Source of the DNA: Pseudomonadota bacterium
Lineage (GTDB): Bacteria > Pseudomonadota > Alphaproteobacteria > Rhizobiales > Aestuariivirgaceae
Direction of reading: 5' to 3'
DNA: 17,882 bases
Assembly (NCBI GenBank): GCA_016522385.1
Contig: JAEKFU010000412.1
Coordinates: 1 to 17,882, forward strand
Positions 10,940-17,765 of this stretch are shown in pieces (the first letter of the stretch is position 1; each line of letters opens with the position of its first letter). The position numbers were made by a program, and so were the translations under genes. The notes below the pieces were generated by a model. That model searched no databases. It worked only from the letters and a program-made list of their open reading frames with translations, and was not told where the DNA came from.

Positions 10940-11386
10940 ATGGCTACACCAAGAGAGCTCGTCGAGCGCTTCTATCATGAAGTCTGGAACAAGTCTGATG
11001 AAGCCGTAGCGAGAGAAATTCTTCACGCGGAATTTCGCTTCAGAGCCTCCCTGGGACCAGAACGACGCGGCCCGGACGGCTTCATCGCGTATATGCGATC
11101 AGTTCATCAAGCGCTGGCAGACTATGTTTGTATCATCGACGATCTCATCACCACCGAAGACCGAGCTGCGGCGCGTATGACCTTCAAGGGTATTCATCAG
11201 GCGGCCTTCTTCGGCGTCGAGGCGACTGGCCGCGAAATTCAGTGGATCGGCGCAGCGCATTTTCGAACCGATGGCAAACGCATTACCGAGCTATGGGTGC
11301 TCGGCGATGTCGACAGCGTCAAGGCGCAACTGGGCGCAGATGCTTCAGCGACCTATTCCGCCGGTCAGAAGCGAGGGCGGGGTTAA
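10940..11386 (+). CDS. SnoaL-like / ester cyclase-type protein
   Basis: A 148-residue protein of the SnoaL-like, NTF2-fold family. Family features are the opening RELVERFYHEVWNKSDEAV, the central segment with DLITTEDRAAARMTFKG, and the closing stretch HFRTDGKRITELWVLGD. These folds bind hydrophobic small molecules; some are polyketide cyclases, many have no known reaction. An in-frame GTG at 10925 overlaps the stop of the oxidoreductase gene (GTGA) and would add five residues; the ATG at 10940 was preferred because it matches where the fold begins, though neither start has a strong ribosome site. Close coupling suggests it acts with the oxidoreductase, perhaps on the same substrate. Confidence 0.8.
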   Translation: MATPRELVERFYHEVWNKSDEAVAREILHAEFRFRASLGPERRGPDGFIAYMRSVHQALADYVCIIDDLITTEDRAAARMTFKGIHQAAFFGVEATGREIQWIGAAHFRTDGKRITELWVLGDVDSVKAQLGADASATYSAGQKRGRG

Positions 11387-11533
11387 GCCACCACTCGCGG
11401 CGGGTGTCGCGTAGCAGCTCAAGCCAGCATCGGAATTTGGACTGTCCAGCTGTGGGCTTTTGTGTGCCCCTTTTCTTGCTGTGCCACGACGGTTCGGAAT
11501 GTGCTTCGGAGCAGCAGGATCTATTGTCAAGTC

Positions 11534-11573
11534 TCAGGATCCTGATGTTCGATTGCCTCTAATTGCGATCGAA
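11534..11573. repeat. Two adjacent inverted repeats between convergent genes
   Basis: TCAGGATCCTGA (11534-11545) is a perfect 12-bp palindrome. Two bases on, 11548-11556 and 11565-11573 form a nine-base inverted repeat with one G-T wobble around an eight-base loop. They lie 12 bases beyond the carbonic anhydrase stop in a spacer between convergent genes, where terminators are expected, but neither has a T-run. Confidence 0.45.
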
Positions 11574-11584
11574 TGCAGATCCGA

Positions 11585-12169
11585 TTATGTTACCGGATGA
11601 CCAACTTCCGTGGCTTCGGTGATTTCATTCAGGCGGCCCGTTTTCACGTCATAGACGTAGCCGTACACTGGGATCGTGGAGTTGACGAGGGGATGAGCGC
11701 GGATGCGCGCGACATCCTCGACCACGGCACGTGTCTGATCGGGAATAGTGTGCCACTTGATGTAACGTCCCTCAGGAGAGCCACCGAGATCGGAAACATT
11801 CCGAAAGCCGTCGGCTGTCAGCTCGGCCGTCTCGAGAGAGCCGGCCAAAAGGTCGCCCATCTGGGTGTCGTCAAAAAAGAGCATGCCGCAATCCGTGTGG
11901 TGAATCACGAACCATTCTTGGGTGCCGAGAAGTTTATGGCTAATAACCATGGAGCGGATTGCATCATCAGTCGCCCGCCCGCCAGCGTTCCGCACGACAT
12001 GGGCATCGCCCTCAGCGAGGCCCGCGTACTTTGCCGGGTCGAGGCGTGCGTCCATACAGGTGAGAATCAAGAATCCGCGTGCAGGCGGCAGTGCCAGAGT
12101 GCCCTTGTCGCCAAATTCATCGGCATACTCGGCATTGGCAGCGAGAACTTCGTCCTTGATTTTGCTCAT
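11585..12169 (-). CDS. Beta-class carbonic anhydrase
   Basis: A 194-residue zinc enzyme expected to interconvert CO2 and bicarbonate in the cytoplasm. The zinc ligands are Cys38 in CMDARLD, His91 and Cys94 in HHTDCG, and the Asp40-Arg42 dyad that gates the active site is present. Short length and these motifs fit the compact bacterial subgroup of beta-carbonic anhydrases, which also includes relatives acting on other substrates such as CS2, so the reaction is likely but not certain. The ATG at 12167-12169 has AGAGGAAG about six bases upstream. No signal peptide is present. It is separated from the upstream hydrolase gene by a terminator and probably has its own promoter in 12170-12259, where a GCGCA-T-TGCGC palindrome (12236-12246) also lies. 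Confidence 0.9.
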   Translation of the reverse strand: MSKIKDEVLAANAEYADEFGDKGTLALPPARGFLILTCMDARLDPAKYAGLAEGDAHVVRNAGGRATDDAIRSMVISHKLLGTQEWFVIHHTDCGMLFFDDTQMGDLLAGSLETAELTADGFRNVSDLGGSPEGRYIKWHTIPDQTRAVVEDVARIRAHPLVNSTIPVYGYVYDVKTGRLNEITEATEVGHPVT

Positions 12170-12259
12170 TTGTCTTCCTCTTGCTGGAGTCCGGCAACCC
12201 TTTTGTGCTGTATCTTAGTTATCCTGGCACAGCCTGCGCATTGCGCGAACAAAATGCAG

Positions 12260-12294
12260 GGCGAGCGGGCGCGATTAAGTCGAACCCGCTCGCC
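12260..12294 (-). terminator. Hairpin terminator after the metallo-beta-lactamase-fold gene
   Basis: Bases 12260-12269 and 12285-12294 form a perfect GC-rich 10-bp stem, and the loop contains a smaller CGA/TCG pairing. It starts 11 bases past the stop codon of the hydrolase gene. In the direction of transcription it is followed by TGCATTTTGTT, a modest T-rich tail. It should stop or reduce read-through into the carbonic anhydrase gene. Confidence 0.65.
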
Positions 12295-12305
12295 ATACTC
12301 GATGA

Positions 12306-13268
12306 TCAGGCACCGGCAGGTTGGAACACGTATCCCTTGCCATCCTTGGCAATTGTGCCCGCATTTGGGAATCCAAAGTGATAACCAGCGACAATGGCCT
12401 TGTCGGCAATGGCACGGTCGAACAGCTTGAGCCGTGCCTCGGTTGCCATCTTTGGATCGGCATCGAAGACGGCTTCCCAAGTGGGGTTGGCAACGAATAG
12501 GGCCGGCACATTGGCAATATCGCCGGCCACCACGAGCTGGTCATCACCGGAGGCGACGTGAAAGACGGTGTGTCCCGGCGTATGGCCAAATGCTGATACG
12601 CTACGTACTCCCGGCGCAACTTCGACATCATCGCCGATCTGGCGGATATTCTTCCACGTCGGGAAGGTCGCCTGAATGCGCTTGGCCAGGCCTTTACGAC
12701 GTTCCGGCAGCTTGTCGATCAATGCAGGATCGGTCCAGAACTTGTACTCGGTCTCAGGGACGATGATCTCCGCGTTGGGAAAAACCTGCTCATTGGTCTC
12801 TTTGGCCATCAGACCAAAAATATGATCAGGATGGAAATGCGAGATCAGGATGGTGTCGATTGACCCTGCGTCGATGCCTGCGGCAGCCATGTGCTTCATG
12901 GTCATGCCCGCTGTGGGCGCGAGTTGCCCGCCGGTACCGGCATCGATCAGTAAAGTCCTGTCACCGGTTTTTAGAACCGTTTGGGCAAACTCGATCGGTA
13001 CGAATTCCGGCGACAGTCCGGCTTTCGTCAGCGCTGCCTTGGTCTCATCCACACTGGCGTTACGGATAAAGCCGTCATCGTGCTTCTTTTGCCATATGCC
13101 GTCATAAACCGAGGTGCATTCGATGTCGCCGATCTTGTAACTCACGAAACCCTTCTCGCGGGCATCCGCTGCCAATGCGCTGGGCATGAATTCGAGCGGG
13201 CCAGCAAGGCCAAGCGCTGCTACGGCGGTTGCCGAAAGCACCACTTCACGTCGAGTGGTCTTAAGCAT
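12306..13268 (-). CDS. Exported metallo-beta-lactamase-fold hydrolase
   Basis: A 320-residue protein with a likely twin-arginine signal: TTRREVVLS at residues 4-12, a hydrophobic stretch, and a likely cleavage after Ala33. The mature part is an MBL-fold hydrolase with the metal motif HFHPDH (144-149), then GHTPGH, a VVAGD aspartate motif and a C-terminal GYHFGFP histidine. All expected metal ligands appear present, so it should bind two metal ions. Family members act as lactonases, esterases or similar hydrolases; the substrate is not evident. The ATG has GGGAGAG six bases upstream. Tat export would suit a metalloprotein folded in the cytoplasm. It appears to be a single-gene transcript ended by the hairpin immediately downstream. 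Confidence 0.87.
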   Translation of the reverse strand: MLKTTRREVVLSATAVAALGLAGPLEFMPSALAADAREKGFVSYKIGDIECTSVYDGIWQKKHDDGFIRNASVDETKAALTKAGLSPEFVPIEFAQTVLKTGDRTLLIDAGTGGQLAPTAGMTMKHMAAAGIDAGSIDTILISHFHPDHIFGLMAKETNEQVFPNAEIIVPETEYKFWTDPALIDKLPERRKGLAKRIQATFPTWKNIRQIGDDVEVAPGVRSVSAFGHTPGHTVFHVASGDDQLVVAGDIANVPALFVANPTWEAVFDADPKMATEARLKLFDRAIADKAIVAGYHFGFPNAGTIAKDGKGYVFQPAGA

Positions 13269-13430
13269 TTGCTTCTCTCCCTGTATGTTTGTTGGAATTA
13301 CAATTACGTGCAGTGCCGCTCTCTCCGCAGCGCCTAACTATGGTAATCTTCTCACTTGGGTGCCATGGCGTCAACGATGACATCTTCACGGTTAGGTGAC
13401 GTCATTGATCTATAAAATAGTGGCCAAGAC
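13269..13430. other. Upstream spacer of the MBL-fold gene
   Basis: With the adjoining transposase-like remnant this makes a 355-bp stretch lacking an intact gene. It must hold the promoter of the hydrolase gene. A tandem AATTAC direct repeat is seen near 13296-13307, and a TGACGTCA palindrome near 13396-13404. A TTGACG box on the minus strand (around 13368-13373) has no good -10 partner. Confidence 0.35.
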
Positions 13431-13619
13431 TCAGTTGATAAAGTTCAAGATTTCAGTCGTCCGTTCCGTAATGTGACTGTTGTAGGTCTTGACTGTGTAA
13501 GAAAGTGCGGCAGGTCGGATTTCTGTGGAGCGGCTGGCTCTGGTTGACGGAACAGCAGCCATCAGCTGCCCGTTGCCCAAGTTATTCATGACCCGCTTGA
13601 GATTACAGGCCAGCACTGA
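13431..13619 (-). pseudogene. Probable C-terminal remnant of a DDE transposase
   Basis: Reading from about 13619 the frame gives SVLACNLKRVMNNLG followed by NGQLMAAVPS and then an unrecognised tail to a TAA stop at 13431. The segment VLACNLKRVMNxLGxxxLMAA strongly resembles the C-terminal end of IS1182/IS5-type transposases (usually VLAYNLKRVMNILG). Upstream of it the frame continues as KRRPNG and soon meets the end of the sulfotransferase gene, so the catalytic body is missing. No terminal inverted repeats were found. It could instead be a chance short frame, but the motif match argues for a decayed insertion sequence. Confidence 0.5.
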
Positions 13620-13623
13620 TCCG

Positions 13624-14406
13624 TTAGGTCGCCGTTTGCGCCGCTGGCACCTTCAAGCGATGGCGATGTAGGTGCTGATAGTGGGGCAGGAACGAGCGGT
13701 ATAGATCCTGCAGCCGCATGGGCAATTCGGAGATATCGGCGGTCTTGCGGCGCTGCGGTTTCAGCCCGTCAGAATTTTTTAGCGTTTCATGCCAGATGCT
13801 GTCATCGCTGTCATACCACAGCACTTCTCCGCGGTCGCCCGGTTGCCAGCTGAGGGCTTCGGGTACGAACGGGATGCCGATGGCGGTGCAGTAGGCCGCA
13901 ACCACCTGGTAGGGGTCTTCCAATAGATCGTCGCTGTCGATCAAAGGCGGCGGCGCACCGTCTATGTCGCTCAGGATGTCAAACAGTTTGCGTTGTTCGT
14001 CAAATCCAATCTCGTGACGCGCAAAGCCGGTGGTGTTGCCCGACTTGGTCCAGCTTCTGTTAAGCGATGCCAAAACCTTGGCTGGGTCGCGGATCAGGAA
14101 GCTGTGTCGGAAGTTCGCCAGGAATTTCTTGTTCCACATGTGGTCGGTGAATTGCGGCATATCCTTGGAGAAGACTGGCCGTATCTCGGCCGCGCGGCGT
14201 AGTTTCTCCAGGACGCTAGCAAAGGTCAGGCCCGGTTTACGCGGGCTGTCGGCGGTCAGACGAGGTGCTCTAGCATCATCGCCTTGATACCAGGCCTCGC
14301 CGAATGGTTCATGAAAGCACGCCATATCACCACGCGTCCGCATCATCCATTCAAAGGCGGTGGAAGTCGACCGCGGCGTGGCCCACAGTACATGTATAGG
14401 GTGCAT
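13624..14406 (-). CDS. PAPS-type sulfotransferase family protein
   Basis: A 260-residue protein of the sulfotransferase P-loop fold. The 5'-phosphosulfate-binding loop is at residues 8-19 (WATPRSTSTAFE), and the 3'-phosphate-binding segment FLIRDPAKVLASLNRSW lies around residue 105-120. The donor would be 3'-phosphoadenosine 5'-phosphosulfate; the acceptor is unknown, and some bacterial members of this fold have unassigned reactions. The start is the ATG at 14404-14406 with AGAGGAG about seven bases upstream; a start at 14451 would place the ribosome site inside the gene. There is no signal peptide, so it is cytoplasmic. It stands alone between an IS-like remnant and a terminator of the upstream operon. 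Confidence 0.83.
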   Translation of the reverse strand: MHPIHVLWATPRSTSTAFEWMMRTRGDMACFHEPFGEAWYQGDDARAPRLTADSPRKPGLTFASVLEKLRRAAEIRPVFSKDMPQFTDHMWNKKFLANFRHSFLIRDPAKVLASLNRSWTKSGNTTGFARHEIGFDEQRKLFDILSDIDGAPPPLIDSDDLLEDPYQVVAAYCTAIGIPFVPEALSWQPGDRGEVLWYDSDDSIWHETLKNSDGLKPQRRKTADISELPMRLQDLYRSFLPHYQHLHRHRLKVPAAQTAT

Positions 14407-14470
14407 GGCAACTCCTCTAATTCCGGCGTACTCTGCCGGTTGGCGCTGCATCGCATCGATTACGGCTCCT

Positions 14471-14502
14471 TAAAATGGCCCACTCTGCAGATTGTGGGCC
14501 AT
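14471..14502 (-). terminator. Intrinsic terminator of the beta-propeller / ankyrin operon
   Basis: Bases 14475-14483 and 14494-14502 form a perfect nine-base stem around a ten-base loop, about 88 bases past the ankyrin gene stop. On the minus strand the stem is followed at once by a TTTT run. Position, stem and tail fit a rho-independent terminator that isolates the sulfotransferase gene, whose promoter must then lie in 14407-14470. Confidence 0.72.
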
Positions 14503-14589
14503 GGACGATACAGAAAAGAAATACATAGCCACCCCAGCTTTAAAATGACGCCGTTCCAACTGGAGGGCACATCCTGCATGGATACGGGT

Positions 14590-15069
14590 TCACATCTTTA
14601 ACAACAGATAGATCGGATCGCTGGTGCCGCGGCGGCTGGCGTAGTCCAGGGCCGTGCGGCCCCACTTGTCCTTTTGGTAGCGGACAACGCCATTGGCGAG
14701 CAACAATTCGACAATGTCTACGTGGTTTCTGAACGAGGCCAAAATGAGTGGGGTCACCAGGTCACCGTCAATCCAGTTGGGATCGGCGCCGGCTTCTATC
14801 AGTATTCTGGCGATCTGAGTTCGGCCGTCACGGGCCGCGAAAATCAGCGCGGTATTGCGGTTGTCATCGAACTCGTCCGGGTTGGCACCGGCATCGAGTA
14901 GGCGGCGGACATGCACCACATCGCCGTTCAATGTTGCGGCGATCAGCGGAATCTGTTCAGGCGAGCGGGCGAGCGGGCGGTTGATGGCAATCAGCAATGG
15001 CAGGCTGACGATCAGCAAGAGGACAATGATGACGCGGCCAATGTCCGTTATGTCGCGTGACGGTTGCAT
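14590..15069 (-). CDS. Membrane-anchored ankyrin-repeat protein
   Basis: A 159-residue protein with one N-terminal membrane helix (about 11-29) preceded by Arg5 and Arg12, which predicts that the rest faces the periplasm. Four ankyrin repeats follow at about 40-66, 70-100, 103-133 and 137-157; recognisable pieces include LLDAGANPD, ALIFAARDGRTQIARILIEAGADPN and GRTALDYASRRG. Ankyrin repeats bind other proteins and have no catalytic role. The ATG overlaps the stop of the preceding beta-propeller gene by one base (TGATG), so the two are almost certainly translated together, and the propeller protein is the first candidate partner. The gene ends upstream of a clear terminator. Confidence 0.82.
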   Translation of the reverse strand: MQPSRDITDIGRVIIVLLLIVSLPLLIAINRPLARSPEQIPLIAATLNGDVVHVRRLLDAGANPDEFDDNRNTALIFAARDGRTQIARILIEAGADPNWIDGDLVTPLILASFRNHVDIVELLLANGVVRYQKDKWGRTALDYASRRGTSDPIYLLLKM

Positions 15070-16004
15070 CAGCGTAGGATCTGCATCATGGGGATGATAT
15101 GCAGACCACGGCCCCAGGTGGCAGCCAGAACATAACTACCGGCGACTTGCAAATGGACGATGGCATTGCCCTCGAGCAGTCGTTTTTGCAGCGCACCGCC
15201 AATGGAGGTGACGGCAATGCCGTTGCTCCATGATGCTGCGGCAATGTGGCTGTCATTTAGGATCAGAACATCAGCGAACTTTTCACCGTCCAGAAATTTT
15301 TGCCAACCCTTGCCGGTTGACACGTAGAGTGCGGTTTCGCCGGCAATGGCCCTAAGCTGTGGCCGTTCCGGTCCGGTTGCAATGGCATAGGCCTTGTCGA
15401 GATCGAATACCTTCTGCCACTGCCCGTCACGCCGGGTATGAACCGCCTGTTCAAGCGAGCTGGCAAACAGGGCGCTGCGCGACGCCGTCAGCGACCACAG
15501 GAAGTCTTTACCGGGGCCAAGGGCTTGCCAGGTTCTTGCTTTGTCGCGGCTCGCAAATACGCCATGCCTTGCTGTTGCCGCATAGATCACGCCACCTTCA
15601 ATCTGAAGATCACGAATATCGGAGCTGGGAAAGTCTGCGATGCGGACAAAGTGCTTGCCGCCATCGCGCGAGACGAAGAGCCCATGCTTCCACGTGCCGG
15701 CCAGCAAGACGTTTGCCGATAGCGCGGCAACTGCCTGCACGTCCGTTGCCCTGGGGGCGAGCGGGCGATTGCCGTTGAGCGTACGCCAGGTCTTGCCGCC
15801 ATCGGTACTCTGGAACACAAGCGCGGAGCCCGGCTTGCCGGCCTTTTGCCCGGCGAGGATATGCTGTGCGTTGTCCGCTTCAACCGCGAGAGACCGGATG
15901 ATCCGGCCTTTGAGCACATGTCGACTGTCTGGGATGGTCTCAGCCAAGACCGGCAGCACCGCAGACAGGAAGATGAAGACGACGAGTCCGGCTCGATACA
16001 TCAT
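15069..16004 (-). CDS. Exported beta-propeller protein with Asp-box (BNR) repeats
   Basis: A 311-residue protein with a signal peptide: MMYR, a hydrophobic core and probable cleavage after Leu-Ala at residue 21. Three Asp-box motifs are visible: STDGGKTW (66-73), SRDGGKHF (112-119) and SRDKARTW (152-159), the hallmark of BNR/VPS10/YCF48-like propellers. Further degenerate blades likely follow to the C-terminus. No catalytic residues of sialidases were recognised, so a binding or scaffold role is more likely than hydrolysis. The start has only a weak ribosome site. A perfect TTGACA box (minus strand, 16041-16046) lies upstream but without a good -10 element. Co-translated with the periplasmic ankyrin protein, suggesting a cell-envelope pair. 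Confidence 0.8.
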   Translation of the reverse strand: MMYRAGLVVFIFLSAVLPVLAETIPDSRHVLKGRIIRSLAVEADNAQHILAGQKAGKPGSALVFQSTDGGKTWRTLNGNRPLAPRATDVQAVAALSANVLLAGTWKHGLFVSRDGGKHFVRIADFPSSDIRDLQIEGGVIYAATARHGVFASRDKARTWQALGPGKDFLWSLTASRSALFASSLEQAVHTRRDGQWQKVFDLDKAYAIATGPERPQLRAIAGETALYVSTGKGWQKFLDGEKFADVLILNDSHIAAASWSNGIAVTSIGGALQKRLLEGNAIVHLQVAGSYVLAATWGRGLHIIPMMQILR

Positions 16005-16060
16005 GGCATCCGATATCGCACAAAACAGACTTCAATGGCTTGTCAAATGATTGCGAGCCG

Positions 16061-16086
16061 TGGACGCCGCCAGGCCGTTTCGTCCA
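16061..16086. repeat. Hairpin between the methyltransferase and beta-propeller genes
   Basis: TGGACG (16061-16066) and CGTCCA (16081-16086) pair exactly around a 14-base loop that can form an inner GCC/GGC stem. It is 17 bases past the methyltransferase stop. No T-run follows, so termination is possible but unproven. Confidence 0.35.
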
Positions 16087-16102
16087 GGTTGCTTGGTGAG
16101 GC

Positions 16103-16747
16103 CTATCGGCGAAAAAGTACCGACATCAATCTCGGCAGCTCATCATGATCGGCGTGCCATTCACCAGTGTGCTTGAGCGTTAGTCCGGCCGCCAGGCCTT
16201 CATTTATGTAATCCGCCACCGCGTGAAGATAGGCACGAATTCGTGTGCAACCGCCATCATTCGATGGATACTGAGCCTGACCGCCCCGCAGCTGGCGATA
16301 GGGATGAAATTCACAGATGAACAGATGTCCCTGTGGCCGCAGAACCCGCGCTGCCTCGCGGTAGATCGGCCGCAGATCCGCAATGTGCTCAAGGATCAGA
16401 TTGCAGGTCACCAGATCGAACCGTGCGTCGCCGAAAGGCCACGGTTCACAAATGTCGTGTTGTAGGAACCTGATATTGGCAGCTTGAAGTTTGCCACTGG
16501 CGACATCCAGCATGCCTTGTGACAGGTCGACTGCAGTAACGTTGCCGAACCGTTCGGCGAGCCATCCGGTGTTCTTGCCCGTGCCACAACCGATCTCGAG
16601 CGCAGTATCGCCAGAAACACCTTCGACCATTTTGCGGATCACGGTTGCGTCGAGATCGCGGGTGGCGTTCTCAACGCTGTCATAGTTGCGCGCCCAGGCA
16701 TCATAGCCTGATCTTGCATCCGCGCTCTCCTGGTATCTATCTGCCAT
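16103..16747 (-). CDS. SAM-dependent class I methyltransferase
   Basis: A 214-residue cytoplasmic protein with the Rossmann-like methyltransferase fold. SAM-binding motif I is LEIGCGTGKN (50-59), the acidic ribose-binding motif is in TAVDLSQGM, and motif IV-like CNLILEHI and the later ARVLRPQGHLFICEFHP stretch fit the Methyltransf_11/25 group. The acceptor is unknown. The N-terminal SGYDAWARNYD segment is common in UbiE-like and small-molecule methyltransferases. The ATG at 16745-16747 with GGAAATGA upstream was chosen over an in-frame GTG at 16771. A perfect 12-bp palindrome lies 35 bases upstream. Confidence 0.85.
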   Translation of the reverse strand: MADRYQESADARSGYDAWARNYDSVENATRDLDATVIRKMVEGVSGDTALEIGCGTGKNTGWLAERFGNVTAVDLSQGMLDVASGKLQAANIRFLQHDICEPWPFGDARFDLVTCNLILEHIADLRPIYREAARVLRPQGHLFICEFHPYRQLRGGQAQYPSNDGGCTRIRAYLHAVADYINEGLAAGLTLKHTGEWHADHDELPRLMSVLFRR

Positions 16748-16782
16748 GATCGTTTCATTTCCAACTGGCACGACAGCAAGAT

Positions 16783-16794
16783 ATCGTGCACGAT
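16783..16794. promoter_or_regulatory. 12-bp perfect palindrome upstream of the methyltransferase gene
   Basis: ATCGTGCACGAT is fully self-complementary and lies 35 bases upstream of the methyltransferase ATG, a typical place for a regulator site. The remaining bases to 17009 hold no gene; a GTGATTC direct repeat (about 16916-16936) and a 5-bp GCCGG/CCGGC stem (16987-16991 with 17002-17006) were seen there. Confidence 0.35.
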
Positions 16795-17009
16795 TGCACC
16801 GATCGAGCCGTTATTTATGTCACTCCACAGATTCAATGGGCGTCGGTTCTTGCGGTGCGGAGTCTTTTTTCGATTACGTTTCGCACTGAAGGCTGAGTCG
16901 TGTCGACCGACCAGGGTGATTCACGGCGATTCGTGATTCCAAAGTCGACCTACAATACCGGCTGTTCGAGGAGATGGATTAGTTCGGCCGGGCAAATTGA
17001 GCCGGCAAG

Positions 17010-17231
17010 TTAGGCATCGCGCGGTGAACAAATCTCGCAGCTTGTGTTTCGCTTGATGAAGCCGATTCTGGTTTCCGGGCCATGGACCTGAATGAGCCGC
17101 CTGACGTCCAGTTCGGATCTTCGACGGCAATTGGTGCATTCGAACACCAGCGTATGATCCCCTTCAAGCACTTCTTGAAGCGGTATCAAGTCGCGCAAAG
17201 TCTCAAGCCTGCGGTGGTGGTTGCTGTTCAT
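17010..17231 (-). CDS. Small zinc-ribbon protein, function unknown
   Basis: A 73-residue cytoplasmic protein with two CxxC pairs: Cys32-Cys35 (CTNC) and Cys65-Cys68 (CEIC), separated by 29 residues containing SELDVRRLIQVHGPETRIG. This spacing fits a zinc ribbon, and the layout resembles small uncharacterised proteins common in rhizobia. The start ATG at 17229-17231 has no strong ribosome site. It lies 22 bases after the PilZ-domain gene and is probably on the same message. No function can be assigned; a structural zinc-binding or nucleic-acid-binding role is possible. Confidence 0.6.
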   Translation of the reverse strand: MNSNHHRRLETLRDLIPLQEVLEGDHTLVFECTNCRRRSELDVRRLIQVHGPETRIGFIKRNTSCEICSPRDA

Positions 17232-17253
17232 GCGCTAAGTGCGTCGAGGCGTT

Positions 17254-17583
17254 CTACTCAGCTCCCGCATTCAAATCCGAAATCGTTGTGTAGGAAATGC
17301 CCACCCTGGCGTCCAGACGCCAGGCCACCTGGCAGTCCAGGACGGTGTTCAGTGGCGGAATGTAGAGCGTAAAATTGCCCGGCAACGCATCGCCTGGCGC
17401 GATCTTCAATTGGGCACCATTGCTTGTCATGTCAACGATGGTGCAATCAAGCCGGTCCTGACCATTGCCGAATTCGCAGATGCCCGCCAGATCAACTGGT
17501 CGACGATATTCTTTGCGCCGCTCACCTGGAATGGGCATTTCAGCGCTCAAAGCTATGCTGAAGACTTCGCTTTGTTTTGTCAT
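17254..17583 (-). CDS. PilZ-domain protein, probable c-di-GMP effector
   Basis: A 109-residue single-domain protein. The PilZ arginine motif appears as RKEYR (Arg23 and Arg27), and the second motif as D51-M-T53-S-N-G56, where Thr replaces the usual Ser in (D/N)xSxxG. Both parts of the c-di-GMP-binding site are therefore nearly canonical. Strands LTLYIPP-like and the ending VAWRLDARVGISY fit the beta-barrel. Stand-alone PilZ proteins relay c-di-GMP levels to motility, polysaccharide or other outputs. The ATG at 17581-17583 was chosen; a TTG at 17643 and an ATG at 17538 are possible. Followed closely by the zinc-ribbon gene. Confidence 0.78.
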   Translation of the reverse strand: MTKQSEVFSIALSAEMPIPGERRKEYRRPVDLAGICEFGNGQDRLDCTIVDMTSNGAQLKIAPGDALPGNFTLYIPPLNTVLDCQVAWRLDARVGISYTTISDLNAGAE

Positions 17584-17765
17584 CTTGAAACTCAAGCCAT
17601 GCTTCCGGTGATCATTCCCACATGAGCAGTTCGTTGAGTTCAATCACTAGCAAATTTGTCCTAATAACCGCTAAAGGCGGTCAACGCATTTTGCGGCGTG
17701 TATGTAACTTTCGCTTTAGCACCAACGAACACTGCAACCGTAATTGTTGACAGACCCTAGACTAG
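17584..17765. other. Spacer between the Lrp/AsnC-type gene and the PilZ gene
   Basis: This AT-richer stretch has no supported gene. A short ACCGC/GCGGT hairpin (17667-17671 with 17677-17681) is followed on the minus strand by TATT and could be a weak terminator for the Lrp-type gene. The PilZ promoter should lie here but was not resolved. Confidence 0.3.

Noticed and set aside
11454..11475. GGGC/GCCC stem followed by TTTTCTT as terminator of the SnoaL-like gene
   Set aside because: Only four base pairs can form, too weak to call.
11573..12430. A 285-codon plus-strand frame over the carbonic anhydrase gene
   Set aside because: It is antisense to a gene with intact zinc-binding motifs and a good ribosome site, and its own translation shows no recognisable family.
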